The notes beneath the pieces were generated by a model, which saw only the letters and a program-made list of their open reading frames with translations, was not told where the DNA came from and ran no database searches. The position numbers and the translations under genes are program-made. DNA of 64,000 bases from Terrilactibacillus tamarindi (GTDB lineage Bacteria > Bacillota > Bacilli > Bacillales > Sporolactobacillaceae). Below, in pieces: positions 46,546 through 59,342 of the stretch (its first letter is position 1; each line of letters opens with the position of its first letter). The stretch is from contig NZ_WNHB01000016.1 in NCBI RefSeq assembly GCF_009718825.1, forward strand, positions 31,855-95,854. Direction: 5' to 3'.

Positions 46546-46679
46546 ATTTTAGTTTTATGCATAGATATAGACAAACGTGTAAGTGGGACAAGCTGTTTGG
46601 AAATGATTGATTTGATGTGTTAACCAACGTTTAATTTTTAATAAAATAAAAATAAAAAATGTCTAAAGAGGAGAGGCTC

Positions 46680-47027
46680 ATGAAACATTTTTTTGTTAAA
46701 ATAATGCTCACTGCTATGGTCCTTAGTTTTTGCATTGTGTACGGTATGGTAACGGCAAAACAAGGCGTCACAACGAAAGAAATAAAAGTCCCTGAAAATC
46801 AGCGTCCTATAAATCTAGATCTAACGATACCAACAACTCTACCAACATCGACTCAAAATGCCAATGGTGAATCAGTCACAGATCGAATGAAACAATTGGA
46901 GAAAAAAGAGGGAAATCAATCTCCCCATTTAGGGGATCATCTATCAAATAGTATCTCAACTGTTACAAAGAAAGGGATGAACGTGGCAAGCAGTACGGTT
47001 CACTTATTTTCACAGCTATTCTTGTAA
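46680..47027 (+). CDS. yqxA: YqxA family protein (DUF3679)
   Basis: 115 residues with an N-terminal membrane helix (FFVKIMLTAMVLSFCIVYGM) and a polar outer part. Matches DUF3679, represented by B. subtilis YqxA, which lies between spoIIP and lepA. Here gpr is directly upstream and spoIIP is missing. ATG at 46680 after GAGGAG. No function known; a terminator follows. Confidence 0.75.
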   Translation: MKHFFVKIMLTAMVLSFCIVYGMVTAKQGVTTKEIKVPENQRPINLDLTIPTTLPTSTQNANGESVTDRMKQLEKKEGNQSPHLGDHLSNSISTVTKKGMNVASSTVHLFSQLFL

Positions 47028-47057
47028 AGCTCCCAAATGAAAAGGGAGCTTTTTCAT
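47027..47057 (+). terminator. Terminator after yqxA
   Basis: AGCTCCC / GGGAGCT stem and TTTTTC tail. Confidence 0.82.
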
Positions 47058-47295
47058 TTCCAATTTGTTAATGTAAGGCAGAAAACCATGTTAATAAAAA
47101 ACGAAAAAATGGTGGGGCATTTGCATCACGTAGATAGGAGTTTCTACAAAAACTGACGTTTAATAAAGTTAGGTAGTCTTAGGTCATTTTCTTAATTCCT
47201 CATTAACCAAAGATCAGCCCAATATTGAAACGAATCATGTCCCTTGATATAATCGATTATGTATTGTGTTTTGCATACCAGTAGGAGTGATAGAG

Positions 47296-49116
47296 ATGTC
47301 AGAGAATACAAATAACCGCCAATCTAGAATTAGAAACTTTTCAATTATTGCGCATATTGATCATGGAAAGTCTACCTTGGCTGATCGCATTTTAGAAGAG
47401 ACAAGTGCCCTAACAAAAAGGGAAATGAAAGCACAAATGCTGGATGCAATGGATCTTGAAAGAGAACGTGGCATTACGATAAAATTAAATGCTGTTCAAT
47501 TGGCTTATAAAGCGAAAGATGGAGAAACGTATACTTTTCATTTGATTGATACACCGGGCCATGTCGATTTTACATATGAAGTGTCTCGAAGTTTGGCTGC
47601 TTGTGAAGGCGCTCTTCTTATTGTAGACGCTGCGCAAGGCATTGAAGCCCAGACACTAGCCAATGTATACCTTGCTCTTGAAAATGATTTGGAAATTATC
47701 CCAGTTATAAATAAGATTGACTTACCTAATGCTGAACCTGAACGAGTGAGACAAGAAATCGAGGATGTTATTGGCCTTGATGCATCAGACAGTGTCTTAG
47801 CCTCGGCAAAAGCAGGGATTGGCATTAAAGATATATTGGAACAAATTGTTGAAAAGGTTCCATCTCCCCAAGGGGATCCAAATGCACCTTTAAAAGCCCT
47901 TATTTTTGATTCCATGTATGATCCATACCGTGGTGTTGTTGCCTACATTCGAATTGTCGAAGGAACGGTTAGGGTCGGAGATAAAATTAAGATGATGGCA
48001 ACAGATAAAACCTTTGAAGTCATAGAGCTTGGCGTATCGACTCCGAAAATAGTGATGAGAGATGAACTATCGGTAGGGGATGTAGGTTTTCTAACGGCAT
48101 CCATCAAAAATGTAAAAGACGTTCATGTTGGTGACACGATTACCAATGCAATAAAACCGGCAGCTGAACAGCTACCTGGGTATCGGAAAATGAACCCAAT
48201 GGTGTATTGCGGTTTATATCCCATCGATTCGAGTAAATATAATGATTTACGTGAGGCATTGGAACGCTTAGAATTAAACGATTCGGCTCTTCAATATGAG
48301 CCAGAAACATCTGAAGCGCTAGGATTTGGGTTTAGATGTGGGTTTCTTGGCTTGCTGCACATGGAAATCATTCAAGAACGGATTGAACGTGAATTTGGCA
48401 TCGATTTAATCACCACAGCTCCGAGTGTTATTTATCAAATTGAAACGGTAGATGGAGAGTCTCATCGCGTCGACAATCCTTCAAAAATGCCAGAAAAAAA
48501 AGAGATAGAATCAATTGAAGAACCGTTTGTTAAAGCCACGATCATGACGCCAAATGATTTTGTAGGCCCAGTGATGGAGCTCTGTCAAGGAAAACGGGGT
48601 GACTTCATTGATATGGTTTACTTAAGTGAAAATCGGGTTAATATCATTTACCATTTGCCATTGTCAGAAATTGTCTATGATTTCTTTGATCAATTGAAGT
48701 CAAGTACAAAAGGGTATGCTTCGCTTGATTATGAGTTTTTAGGTAATAGACCATCGAAATTAGTCAAAATGGATATCTTGTTAAATAATGAAAAAATCGA
48801 TGCTTTATCCCTTATTGTTCACCAAGATTTTGCTTATGAGCGAGGAAAAGCGATTGTTGAAAAATTGAAAGAACTGATCCCACGACAACAATTTGAGGTT
48901 CCTATCCAAGCGGCTATTGGGCAAAAAATAATAGCCAGATCTACTATTAAAGCTTTAAGAAAAAATGTCCTTGCAAAATGTTATGGCGGTGACATTTCAA
49001 GGAAAAGAAAGTTACTTGAAAAACAAAAAGAAGGCAAAAAAAGAATGAAAACAGTTGGTCGAGTTGAGGTTCCTCAAGAAGCCTTTATGGCCGTCCTTCG
49101 TATTAATGAGGATTGA
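47296..49116 (+). CDS. lepA: Elongation factor 4 (LepA)
   Basis: Ribosome-associated GTPase. 606 residues: G1 [10 protein letters not shown]3 DTPGHVDF, G4 NKIDL, domain II/III with YCGLYPID, and the unique C-terminal domain ([22 protein letters not shown]). ATG at 47296 gives the family N-terminus ([18 protein letters not shown]). Confidence 0.98.
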   Translation: MSENTNNRQSRIRNFSIIAHIDHGKSTLADRILEETSALTKREMKAQMLDAMDLERERGITIKLNAVQLAYKAKDGETYTFHLIDTPGHVDFTYEVSRSLAACEGALLIVDAAQGIEAQTLANVYLALENDLEIIPVINKIDLPNAEPERVRQEIEDVIGLDASDSVLASAKAGIGIKDILEQIVEKVPSPQGDPNAPLKALIFDSMYDPYRGVVAYIRIVEGTVRVGDKIKMMATDKTFEVIELGVSTPKIVMRDELSVGDVGFLTASIKNVKDVHVGDTITNAIKPAAEQLPGYRKMNPMVYCGLYPIDSSKYNDLREALERLELNDSALQYEPETSEALGFGFRCGFLGLLHMEIIQERIEREFGIDLITTAPSVIYQIETVDGESHRVDNPSKMPEKKEIESIEEPFVKATIMTPNDFVGPVMELCQGKRGDFIDMVYLSENRVNIIYHLPLSEIVYDFFDQLKSSTKGYASLDYEFLGNRPSKLVKMDILLNNEKIDALSLIVHQDFAYERGKAIVEKLKELIPRQQFEVPIQAAIGQKIIARSTIKALRKNVLAKCYGGDISRKRKLLEKQKEGKKRMKTVGRVEVPQEAFMAVLRINED

Positions 49117-49148
49117 TTGATGATAGAATGATATAGACGATCACAAAT

Positions 49149-49176
49149 CCCGACGGTGAGTGTTACCGCCGGGTAT
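49149..49176. repeat. Inverted repeat between lepA and hemW
   Basis: CCCGACGGTGA / TACCGCCGGG stem, no T run. Could be a weak terminator or mRNA stem. Confidence 0.4.
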
Positions 49177-49233
49177 CTTTAGTAGGGAGCCTGTTATGTT
49201 GTAATGGCACGGCTTATAGAGAAGGAGTCTTGC

Positions 49234-50361
49234 ATGATTAAAGGCGCTTATATTCATATACCATTTTGTGAACACATTTGTTATTACTGCGATTTTAATA
49301 AAGTTTTTATAAAAAATCAGCCCGTCGATGATTATTTAGATGCTCTTGAAAAGGAAATAGCACGGTCTGGGAGTCACCCAAATCTTGAAACGATTTACAT
49401 CGGTGGCGGGACTCCAACAGCATTAGATACTCAACAATTTAATCGATTGTTAAAGATAGTGAAAAAATACTTGTTAAATGAAAGTATTATAGAATATACA
49501 GTCGAAGCAAACCCTGAAAACGTTACACCAGAAAAACTTCATTTGATGAAAGAAAACGGGGTTACAAGATTAAGTATTGGTGTTCAAACCTTTCAGGATG
49601 AGATACTAGAAAACATAGGACGCATACATCATCCTGATGACGCTGCAAAAGCGGTTGAAGAGGCAAAAAAGGCCGGATTTGAAAATATCTCCATTGACCT
49701 CATGTTTGGTTTACCCAATCAAACGGAAGATATGCTTATATCGTCGATTCAGGAAGCTCTTAAGTTACAAACGGAACATATTTCGATTTATTCTCTTCAA
49801 ATTGAACCCAAAACCATTTTTTTTAACCGGTTGAAAAAAGGGAAGTTAACGTTGCCTGGCCAAGAGTTGGAAGCTCAGATGTTTGAAACATTGATCCGAA
49901 CACTTGAAGAAAAAGGCTTTTCTCATTATGAAATTAGCAACTTCGCAAAACCAGGATTTGAAAGCAGACATAACTCCATATATTGGCAGAATGAACCCTA
50001 TTATGGGTTTGGAGCAGGTTCTCATGGTTATATATATGGTCAGCGTGTGGTAAATAGCGGACCTATCAATAAATATATACAACGCGTTAATAAACGCGGA
50101 CATGCGTGTACAGCGACACATCAAGTATCCATTACTGAAGCCATTGAAGAAGAGATGTTTCTTGGTTTAAGAATGAAACAAGGCGTTAATAAACAACACT
50201 TTTATGAAAAGTTTGGTCGTCAATTGAATAGTATTTATAATGGAACGATCAAAGATTTGAAGCAAAAAGGCCTCCTTGAAGAAGATGAAGATAGAGTGGC
50301 ATTGACCCATGAGGGATTATTTTTAGGTAATGATGTATTTAGTTCATTTTTAATAGGGTAA
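49234..50361 (+). CDS. hemW: Heme chaperone HemW (radical SAM)
   Basis: HemN-like protein that inserts heme; not a coproporphyrinogen oxidase. 375 residues; [4Fe-4S] cysteines in CEHICYYCDF (CX3CX2C), YIGGGTPTAL, and the HemW-type C-terminal domain (EEEMFLGLRMKQGVN). The HemN-specific N-terminal extension is lacking. ATG at 49234 with GAAGGAG upstream. Confidence 0.93.
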   Translation: MIKGAYIHIPFCEHICYYCDFNKVFIKNQPVDDYLDALEKEIARSGSHPNLETIYIGGGTPTALDTQQFNRLLKIVKKYLLNESIIEYTVEANPENVTPEKLHLMKENGVTRLSIGVQTFQDEILENIGRIHHPDDAAKAVEEAKKAGFENISIDLMFGLPNQTEDMLISSIQEALKLQTEHISIYSLQIEPKTIFFNRLKKGKLTLPGQELEAQMFETLIRTLEEKGFSHYEISNFAKPGFESRHNSIYWQNEPYYGFGAGSHGYIYGQRVVNSGPINKYIQRVNKRGHACTATHQVSITEAIEEEMFLGLRMKQGVNKQHFYEKFGRQLNSIYNGTIKDLKQKGLLEEDEDRVALTHEGLFLGNDVFSSFLIG

Positions 50362-50380
50362 ACCGTTTGACAAACGGTTC
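50361..50380. repeat. Palindrome AACCGTTT/AAACGGTT over the hrcA -35
   Basis: Perfect 8-bp arms around GAC, starting at the last base of the hemW stop codon. The -35 TTGACA of the heat-shock promoter occupies its centre. Confidence 0.6.
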
Positions 50381-50395
50381 AATAATTGATAAATT
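50367..50395 (+). promoter_or_regulatory. Sigma-A promoter of the hrcA-dnaK operon
   Basis: TTGACA (50367-50372), 17 bases, TAAATT (50390-50395). Confidence 0.6.
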
Positions 50396-50406
50396 TTATT
50401 GTAGAA

Positions 50407-50433
50407 TTAGCACTCGTTAACAAGGAGTGCTAA
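50407..50433 (+). promoter_or_regulatory. CIRCE operator
   Basis: TTAGCACTC-N9-GAGTGCTAA, a perfect match to the HrcA-binding consensus. It lies 15 bases before the hrcA start and just after the promoter. Confidence 0.98.
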
Positions 50434-50447
50434 CAGAGGTGATAAAG

Positions 50448-51470
50448 ATGTTAACAGAACGTCAGTTGTTTTTGTTGCAAGTTCTTGTTGATGACTATAT
50501 ACTCTCTGCTGAACCAATTGGTTCCAGATCGATATCTAAGCGTGAGGATATCCATTTTAGCCCAGCGACGATACGTAATGAACTAGCTGATCTGGAAGAG
50601 ATGGGGTTCCTTGAAAAAACCCATTTATCCTCTGGACGGATTCCGTCTGAGAAAGGCTACCGTTTCTACGTCGATCATCTATTATCGCCCATTCTGCTTT
50701 CCGACGATGAAATGCGAAACATTAGGAAAGCCTATACTGAACGATATTATGAAGCTGAGAAATTGATTGAAACGACAGCTCAAATTTTATCAGACTTTAC
50801 GAACTGTACGGCCATTGTTCTTGGTCCAGAACTGCTTGATACGAAGTTAAAGCATATCCAAATGATTCGTCTATCAGAGAATCGCGCGGTGTTAATCATT
50901 GTCACTGATACAGGACATGTCGAAAATCGTGTTGTAGCACTTCCAGATGAGGTTAATGGATCAGAAATCGAAAGAATGGTTAACATTTTAAATGAACGCT
51001 TAATCGGAGTACCGTTGTATCAGTTGAAAGTTCGCCTGCAACAAGAAATTCATGCTGTATTAAATGAACACATCCACCATTATGAACGCATGATGATAGA
51101 AATTGAACATGCGCTTTCAGTAAATGGACCAGATCAAATTTATTATGGTGGGAAAAATAATATTCTATCGCAACCCGAATTTCGTGATATCAATAAAGTG
51201 ATCCCGCTTCTCAACGTTTTAGAGAAAAAAGACCTCATCCATGGGTTGTTAAGATCACCTAAATCGGGTATTCAAATTAAGATAGGTAAAGAAAATAAAC
51301 TTGTTGCTATTGAAGATTGCAGTGTGATTACGACGACCTATTCAGTTGATTCTGAACATGTTGGTACAGTAGCCGTCATTGGGCCAAAACGTATGGCTTA
51401 TCCAAGAGTCGTTACGTTGCTCGATATTATTTCAAAAAGCTTAACTAATAATTTGAATTCAAATTATTAG
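50448..51470 (+). CDS. hrcA: Heat-inducible repressor HrcA
   Basis: Binds CIRCE and represses dnaK and groE operons; GroEL aids its folding. 340 residues: winged helix (SPATIRNELADLEEMGFLEKTHLSSGRIPSEKGYR) and the GAF-like dimer domain. ATG at 50448 with GAGGTG upstream; autoregulated via the operator. Confidence 0.97.
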   Translation: MLTERQLFLLQVLVDDYILSAEPIGSRSISKREDIHFSPATIRNELADLEEMGFLEKTHLSSGRIPSEKGYRFYVDHLLSPILLSDDEMRNIRKAYTERYYEAEKLIETTAQILSDFTNCTAIVLGPELLDTKLKHIQMIRLSENRAVLIIVTDTGHVENRVVALPDEVNGSEIERMVNILNERLIGVPLYQLKVRLQQEIHAVLNEHIHHYERMMIEIEHALSVNGPDQIYYGGKNNILSQPEFRDINKVIPLLNVLEKKDLIHGLLRSPKSGIQIKIGKENKLVAIEDCSVITTTYSVDSEHVGTVAVIGPKRMAYPRVVTLLDIISKSLTNNLNSNY

Positions 51471-51520
51471 GGTTGTTTTTAAAACTAGAATTTGTCTGTA
51501 TCCTTATAGGAGGTGAACAC

Positions 51521-52126
51521 ATGGCTAACCAAAATAATGCAGAAGATATCAAAGAAGAAATCATTGAAGAAAACAATGAAGAAGTAAAAAATGAGGAAAC
51601 GAACGCTGCCCAAGAGGAGCCAGTAGAAACTGTTGAAGAAGATGCAGAGGCTCTGCAAGCAAAACTAGCTGAACAACAAGCACAATTAGAAAACTTAGCC
51701 AAAGAGAAAGAAGAGTTAAATAGTCGATACTTGAGAGCTCAGGCTGACTTTGAAAACTTCAAACGTCGATCAAATGAAGAAAAAATACAAGCTCGAAAAT
51801 TTCGCTCTCAAGATCTCGTTACAGAGGTATTGCCGGTTATTGACAATTTTCAGCGTGCCTTGTCTGTGCAGGCTGAATCAGCTGACGCAGAAAACCTTAA
51901 GCAAGGAATGGAGATGGTTTTACGTCAACTCCAAGAAGCATTGAAAAAAGAAGGTGTTGAAGAGATTGAAGCGGCAAACCAACCGTTTGATCCCAACTTA
52001 CACCAAGCTGTGATGCAAGTAGAAAGCAGCGAACACGAGTCAAATACCGTTGTAGAAGTGCTCCAAGCAGGTTATACGTTAAATGGTCGAGTTGTTCGAC
52101 CTGCAATGGTCAAGGTAAGTTCTTAA
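51521..52126 (+). CDS. grpE: Nucleotide exchange factor GrpE
   Basis: Releases ADP from DnaK. 201 residues: very acidic N-terminus, long coiled coil, then RYLRAQADFENFKRR and the C-terminal beta domain (GYTLNGRVVRPAMVKVS). ATG at 51521 with AGGAGGTG upstream; an upstream in-frame stretch has no site. Confidence 0.96.
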   Translation: MANQNNAEDIKEEIIEENNEEVKNEETNAAQEEPVETVEEDAEALQAKLAEQQAQLENLAKEKEELNSRYLRAQADFENFKRRSNEEKIQARKFRSQDLVTEVLPVIDNFQRALSVQAESADAENLKQGMEMVLRQLQEALKKEGVEEIEAANQPFDPNLHQAVMQVESSEHESNTVVEVLQAGYTLNGRVVRPAMVKVSS

Positions 52127-52186
52127 TTTTATATTTTATAGAGTATTAAATATTTAACGACTACTGGCTATGACGCGAAGTCCTAT

Positions 52187-52238
52187 CGCAGCGCCAGTTC
52201 TACTACATATTTGGCGCTGCGCTCGAGAATACTCGAAG
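52187..52238 (+). repeat. Hairpins in the grpE-dnaK gap
   Basis: GCAGCGCCA / TGGCGCTGC is a perfect 9-bp stem, followed by CTCGAG / CTCGAA. No T run. It could be an mRNA processing or stability signal in the operon. Confidence 0.5.
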
Positions 52239-52274
52239 ATACGGTATTTATAATAAAGTGAAGCAGTATCATAG

Positions 52275-54164
<1,890 letters not shown>

Positions 54165-54230
54165 GTACACGTCCTAGTAGCTGGGAAGTGGGATGTTATT
54201 TAACCCAAAAAGATAGGTAGAACGACGGGA

Positions 54231-54272
54231 AAAGTCAAAGTCAGGCAGATATTCTTGGCTTTGGCTTTTTCT
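54231..54272 (+). terminator. Terminator between dnaK and dnaJ
   Basis: AAGTCAAAGTCA pairs with TGGCTTTGGCTT (two G-U pairs), followed by TTTTTC. It would lower dnaJ relative to dnaK. Confidence 0.7.
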
Positions 54273-54336
54273 TGCTTATATGAAGTCATTGATGTTATGA
54301 TTTAATTTATGTGAAAGCTATTTCGGGAGTGATTTG

Positions 54337-55461
54337 ATGAGTAAACGGGATTATTATGACGTTCTTGGCGTAGATAAAAACGCTGGAAAAGATGAGATAA
54401 AAAAAGCTTATCGAAAACTAGCTCGAAAATACCATCCAGACGTAAATAAAGATAAAGATGCACCAGAAAAGTTTAAGGAAGTCAAAGAAGCCTATGAAAC
54501 ATTAAGTGATCCTCAGAAAAAAGCCCATTATGATCAATTTGGACATACGGATCCAAATCAAGGCTTTGGTGGTCAAGGCTTTGGCGGAGCAGATTTTGGT
54601 GGATTCGGTGATATTTTCGATATGTTTTTCGGTGGCGGCGGTCGTCAACGCGATCCAAACGCACCTCAGCAAGGTTCAGATCTTCAATATACAATGACTC
54701 TTGAATTTGAAGAAGCTGCTTTTGGTAAAGAAACGGATATCGAAGTACCAAAAGAAGAAGAGTGTAAAACCTGTCATGGTTCTGGAGCTAAACCAGGTAC
54801 CAAACCAGAAACATGTTCACACTGTCACGGTTCAGGTCAATTAAATGTTGAACAGACCACACCTTTTGGCCGAGTTGTGAATCGAAGAGTATGTAACTAT
54901 TGTCATGGAACAGGTAAAATTATTAAAAATAAATGTGCGACATGCGGCGGCACGGGTAAAGTGAAAAAGAGACGTAAAATACATGTAACGATCCCAGAAG
55001 GTATTGATGATGGTCAACAAATTCGTTTATCAGGTCAAGGAGAGCCAGGTGTCAATGGGGGTCCTGCAGGAGACTTATATGTTGTATTCCGCGTAAAAGC
55101 ACATAAATTCTTTGAGCGGGACGGCGATGATATTCATATTGACATTCCACTTAACTTTGCACAAGTGACACTTGGGGATGAAATTGAAGTCCCTACACTC
55201 CGTGGAAAAGTCAAACTGAAAATTCCGGCTGGTACACAAACCGGTACGCATTTTAGATTAAAAGGTAAAGGAATTAAGAATGTTAGAGGGTATGGTCAAG
55301 GGGATCAACATGTGACAGTAAAAGTTGTCACGCCTAAAAACCTTTCTGATGAAGAACGAGAGCTTTATAAAAAGTTAGCAGATTTAAGTGGAAAACCATT
55401 AGATGATGCAAACAACGATACTTTCTTTTCAAAAGTCAAACGTGCATTTAAAGCAGAATAG
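54337..55461 (+). CDS. dnaJ: Chaperone DnaJ (Hsp40)
   Basis: 374 residues: J domain with HPD (KYHPDVNKD), Gly/Phe region, four zinc motifs ([32 protein letters not shown]) and the C-terminal substrate domains. ATG at 54337 with GGGAG upstream. Confidence 0.98.
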   Translation: MSKRDYYDVLGVDKNAGKDEIKKAYRKLARKYHPDVNKDKDAPEKFKEVKEAYETLSDPQKKAHYDQFGHTDPNQGFGGQGFGGADFGGFGDIFDMFFGGGGRQRDPNAPQQGSDLQYTMTLEFEEAAFGKETDIEVPKEEECKTCHGSGAKPGTKPETCSHCHGSGQLNVEQTTPFGRVVNRRVCNYCHGTGKIIKNKCATCGGTGKVKKRRKIHVTIPEGIDDGQQIRLSGQGEPGVNGGPAGDLYVVFRVKAHKFFERDGDDIHIDIPLNFAQVTLGDEIEVPTLRGKVKLKIPAGTQTGTHFRLKGKGIKNVRGYGQGDQHVTVKVVTPKNLSDEERELYKKLADLSGKPLDDANNDTFFSKVKRAFKAE

Positions 55462-55476
55462 AATGTGGGGGATGTC

Positions 55477-56421
55477 ATGAAGTGGTCAGAAATTTGCATT
55501 CATACAACACAGGAAGCTGTTGAAGCCATTACCAATATCCTTCATGAAGCTGGATCAAGCGGAGTAGTGATTGAAGATCCGCTTGATTTAGTAAAAGATT
55601 GGCCGCAAGAGTTTTCAGAGGTGTATGATCTTAATCCGTCCGATTATCCTGAAGAAGGTGTTAATATAAAGGCCTATTTGCCTGTTAATAGTTTTTTAGG
55701 AGAAACGGTTGAAGAAATAAAACAATCGATTAACAACTTGTTTGTCTATGATATTGACCTAGGTGACAACACCATCACGATCAGTGAAGTGAATGAAGAA
55801 GAGTGGGCAACAGCTTGGAAAAAATACTACAAACCTGTGCGGCTAACTGATCACATCACGATTACACCAACATGGGAAGAGTACAAGCCACAATTTGAAG
55901 GTGAGAAGATTATAGAACTAGACCCGGGTATGGCCTTTGGTACAGGAACTCATCCGACGACGGTGCTTTGCATTCAAGCCCTAGAGAAGTACTTGAAAGA
56001 CTCTGATCATGTCTTGGACGTAGGTACCGGAACTGGTGTACTGTCTATTGCGGCGGCTAAGCTTGGTGTAGAGTCTGTTCTTGCCGTTGATCTGGATGAA
56101 GTGGCGGTTAAATCAGCTAAAATTAATGTCAAATTAAATCATGTTCAAGACAAGGTGTCAGTAAAACAAAATAATTTAGCAGATGGAATAGATAGACAAT
56201 ATGATATTGTCGTTGCTAATCTTTTGGCTGAGATTGTTATACGATTAGCGGAAGATGCCTATGATAAGTTAACAAATGGTGGCATTCTCATTTCTTCAGG
56301 AATTATTAAGCAAAAAGAACTTGAAGTTAGACAATGTCTAGAAAAAGTAGGCTTTACACTTGTTGAGGTCATCGAGCAAGAAGATTGGGTCGCTTTGATT
56401 GCCAAAAAAGGGGAAGACTAA
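55477..56421 (+). CDS. prmA: Ribosomal protein L11 methyltransferase
   Basis: Trimethylates L11. 314 residues; N-terminal recognition domain ([18 protein letters not shown]) and SAM domain ([27 protein letters not shown]). ATG at 55477 after GGGGGAT. Stop and rsmE start overlap (TAATG). Confidence 0.96.
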   Translation: MKWSEICIHTTQEAVEAITNILHEAGSSGVVIEDPLDLVKDWPQEFSEVYDLNPSDYPEEGVNIKAYLPVNSFLGETVEEIKQSINNLFVYDIDLGDNTITISEVNEEEWATAWKKYYKPVRLTDHITITPTWEEYKPQFEGEKIIELDPGMAFGTGTHPTTVLCIQALEKYLKDSDHVLDVGTGTGVLSIAAAKLGVESVLAVDLDEVAVKSAKINVKLNHVQDKVSVKQNNLADGIDRQYDIVVANLLAEIVIRLAEDAYDKLTNGGILISSGIIKQKELEVRQCLEKVGFTLVEVIEQEDWVALIAKKGED

Positions 56422-57188
56422 TGCAACAATATTTCATCCCGACTGAACAATTTACAGAAACACATGTTACGGTAATGGGTGAAGATGCCAAGCATATGCA
56501 AAAAGTGATGCGTATGAAAATAGGCGATTTATGCCAATGTGCAGATCGAGACGGTCATGTATTCAATTGTATGGTAGAATCGTTTGAGGGGCAAAATGTG
56601 ATTCTAAAACTCGTTGAAGAAAAGAGTAACAATGCTGAGTTACCTATCCGAATCACCCTTGCACAAGGTATTCCAAAAGGTGATAAATTTGATACAATCG
56701 TACAAAAGGGGACAGAATGTGGGGCATATGCGTTTGTTCCTTTTTCAGCTGAGCGCTCGATTGCTAAATGGACATCTAAATGGGATAAAAAGAAAACACG
56801 ATTTGAGAAAATCGCAAAAGAAGCAGCTGAACAGTCTCATCGGGATATCGTGCCCTATATCAGTGAGCCAATGGATTTAAAAGAATTGATTGCCTATGGT
56901 CAAAAATTTTCTAACAAACTCATTGCTTATGAAGAAACGGCTAAGTTAGGTGAGCAACAAGGTTTGCCAACCTTGTTAAAGTCAATTTCGCCAAGTGTTG
57001 AGGACAAGTTATTAATCGTAATTGGTCCTGAAGGCGGATTGTCAACTGCCGAAGTTCAGCAATTCAAACAGGCAGGTTTTATTTGCTGTGGTTTAGGTAA
57101 GCGAATTTTAAGAACTGAGACTGCACCTATTTATTTCTTATCATGTGTTTCTTATCATTTTGAATTATTATATGAGGTGAACAAATAA
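56421..57188 (+). CDS. rsmE: 16S rRNA m3U1498 methyltransferase RsmE
   Basis: SPOUT methyltransferase, 255 residues. N-terminal PUA-like part (EDAKHMQKVMRMKIGD) and the knot region (IGPEGGLSTAEV, LGKRILRTETAPIYFLSC). Coupled to prmA; mtaB starts immediately after its stop. Confidence 0.95.
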   Translation: MQQYFIPTEQFTETHVTVMGEDAKHMQKVMRMKIGDLCQCADRDGHVFNCMVESFEGQNVILKLVEEKSNNAELPIRITLAQGIPKGDKFDTIVQKGTECGAYAFVPFSAERSIAKWTSKWDKKKTRFEKIAKEAAEQSHRDIVPYISEPMDLKELIAYGQKFSNKLIAYEETAKLGEQQGLPTLLKSISPSVEDKLLIVIGPEGGLSTAEVQQFKQAGFICCGLGKRILRTETAPIYFLSCVSYHFELLYEVNK

Positions 57189-58550
57189 ATGCCATCTGTT
57201 GCATTCCATACTTTAGGTTGTAAAGTTAATCACTATGAAACTGAAGCCATTTGGCAGCTTTTTGAAAAGAATGGTTATGAAAGAAAAGAATTTGAATCGA
57301 CTGCAGATGTCTATGTGATTAATACATGCACAGTAACAAATACCGGTGATAAAAAAAGTAGACAAGTGATCAGGCGTGCTATACGAAAAAACCCAACGGC
57401 CGTTATTTGTGTAACAGGTTGTTATGCACAAACATCACCAGCTGAGGTTATGGCCATACCGGGTGTTGATATCGTTGTCGGCACACAAGACAGAGAGAAA
57501 ATGATCGGATACATCGAACAGTACCAAAAGGAAAGAGAACCTATTAATGGTGTTAGTGACATTATGAAAGCTAGAGTCTATGAAGAGCTTGAAGTCCCCT
57601 CTTTCACAGATCGAACACGAGCATCTCTAAAAATTCAAGAGGGATGTAACAATTTTTGTACCTTCTGTATTATTCCATGGGCAAGGGGTTTATTAAGATC
57701 TCGTAAACCTGAGGCTGTCATTGAACAAGCTCAAAAACTCGTTGACGCTGGTTATAAAGAGATTGTTTTAACGGGTATCCACACAGCAGGATATGGCGAA
57801 GATATGAAAGATTATAATTTTGCTGCGCTTCTTCGGGATTTAGAAGCCAAAGTAAAAGGACTCAAACGCATCCGTATCTCCTCTATTGAAGCAAGTCAAA
57901 TTACGGATGAAGTGATTGAAGTCATAGATAAGTCCAAAGTGATTGCAAGACATCTTCATATTCCTTTGCAATCTGGATCTGATTCTATTTTGAAACGAAT
58001 GAGAAGAAAATATACAACGGCCTTTTTTGCGGAAAAAATTGAACGTTTACGGAAAGCCCTACCTGATTTTGCTTTAACATCGGATGTCATTGTTGGATTT
58101 CCTGGTGAAACGGATGAAGAATTCGAAGAAACGTATGCTTTTATTCGCGACCTTAGATTCTCCGAATTACACGTTTTCCCATATTCAAAACGAACAGGAA
58201 CACCTGCTGCTAGAATGGAAAACCAAGTTCCTGATGAAATTAAACACGCCCGAGTCACACGTCTTATCTCATTATCGAATCAACTTTCTAAAGAATATGC
58301 GTCGAGATATGAGAACGAAGTATTAGAAGTTATCCCTGAAGAGCCTTTCAATAAGGATTCTAACACGGGTGAATATGTCGGTTACACGGACAATTACTTA
58401 AAAGTAAAATTCCCGGCTTCATCTGAATTAGAGGGGAAATTAGTTAGAGTTAAAATTACTCAAGCGGGTTACCCATACAATCAAGGACAATTTGTTCGAG
58501 TTATGGATGATGAGCAAATTGAGGAAGCAAAAGCAATTGCTCAAGGATAA
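57189..58550 (+). CDS. mtaB: tRNA t6A37 methylthiotransferase MtaB
   Basis: Radical-SAM enzyme making ms2t6A37. 453 residues: MTTase N-terminal cluster cysteines ([24 protein letters not shown]), radical [18 protein letters not shown], and a C-terminal TRAM domain. Adjacent to rsmE as in B. subtilis (yqeV). Last gene of the heat-shock transcript. Confidence 0.96.
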   Translation: MPSVAFHTLGCKVNHYETEAIWQLFEKNGYERKEFESTADVYVINTCTVTNTGDKKSRQVIRRAIRKNPTAVICVTGCYAQTSPAEVMAIPGVDIVVGTQDREKMIGYIEQYQKEREPINGVSDIMKARVYEELEVPSFTDRTRASLKIQEGCNNFCTFCIIPWARGLLRSRKPEAVIEQAQKLVDAGYKEIVLTGIHTAGYGEDMKDYNFAALLRDLEAKVKGLKRIRISSIEASQITDEVIEVIDKSKVIARHLHIPLQSGSDSILKRMRRKYTTAFFAEKIERLRKALPDFALTSDVIVGFPGETDEEFEETYAFIRDLRFSELHVFPYSKRTGTPAARMENQVPDEIKHARVTRLISLSNQLSKEYASRYENEVLEVIPEEPFNKDSNTGEYVGYTDNYLKVKFPASSELEGKLVRVKITQAGYPYNQGQFVRVMDDEQIEEAKAIAQG

Positions 58551-58559
58551 CGAAACAAA

Positions 58560-58588
58560 AAAAGGGAATCTCACGGAGATTCCCTTAT
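58560..58588 (+). terminator. Hairpin after mtaB
   Basis: AAGGGAATCTC / GAGATTCCCTT, 11-bp perfect stem; T run poor on the plus strand. Confidence 0.65.
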
Positions 58589-58623
58589 CTATGTACAGAA
58601 ACTTCATGAAAAGAGGGAGTATC

Positions 58624-59274
58624 GTGACAAATTTAGCTCACCTGATCGACCATACAGCACTTAAACCAGAAACCACATTGGATCAAATTCAAAAGTTATG
58701 CAATGAAGCGAAGGAACACCATTTTGCGTCAGTTTGCGTTAACCCAGTATGGGTAAGTAAAGCTTCATCATTACTTGAAGGAACAGATGTGAAAGTCTGT
58801 ACGGTTATTGGATTCCCATTAGGTGCGTCTATTTCAAAAGTCAAAGCATTTGAAACAACTTGTGCGATTGAAGATGGAGCAACTGAGGTAGATATGGTCA
58901 TTAACATTGGTGCTATGAAAGATGGACAAGATGACCTTGTAAAAGAGGACATCCAAGCAGTTGTTCAAGCAGCTAAAAATAATCTTGTCAAAGTTATTTT
59001 AGAGACGTGTCTATTAACAAAGGAAGAAATAAAAAGAGCAAGTAAACTAGCTATCGATGCAGGGGCAGACTTTATCAAAACATCAACTGGGTTTTCTAGC
59101 GGTGGAGCTACGGTTGAAGATGTTCGATTAATGCGCGAAGTTGTTGGAGAATCCAAAGGCGTGAAGGCTTCAGGTGGAATTCGAGATAAAGAAACGGCGG
59201 AAGCGATGGTAGCAGCGGGTGCATCTCGAATTGGTGCAAGTAGTAGTGTTAATATTGTTAAAACAAAGATCTGA
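58624..59274 (+). CDS. deoC: Deoxyribose-phosphate aldolase
   Basis: Splits deoxyribose-5-phosphate to acetaldehyde and glyceraldehyde-3-phosphate. 216 residues; [22 protein letters not shown], Schiff-base lysine in [11 protein letters not shown], and [12 protein letters not shown] at 58624 follows AGAGGGAG; the longer frame overlaps mtaB. In B. subtilis deoC is elsewhere, with dra-nupC-pdp. Confidence 0.95.
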   Translation: MTNLAHLIDHTALKPETTLDQIQKLCNEAKEHHFASVCVNPVWVSKASSLLEGTDVKVCTVIGFPLGASISKVKAFETTCAIEDGATEVDMVINIGAMKDGQDDLVKEDIQAVVQAAKNNLVKVILETCLLTKEEIKRASKLAIDAGADFIKTSTGFSSGGATVEDVRLMREVVGESKGVKASGGIRDKETAEAMVAAGASRIGASSSVNIVKTKI

Positions 59275-59299
59275 GTGGATAAGCTCAGATCTGTTTTTG
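59267..59299 (+). terminator. Terminator overlapping the deoC end
   Basis: AGATCTGAG / CTCAGATCT, then GTTTTTG. Confidence 0.82.
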
Positions 59300-59342
59300 A
59301 TGATTAGACTAAGTGAATGGCATAAACAATAAGATGTAACAA

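Noticed and set aside
47538..47915. 125-codon minus-strand frame over lepA
   Set aside because: Antisense shadow of a conserved GTPase domain.
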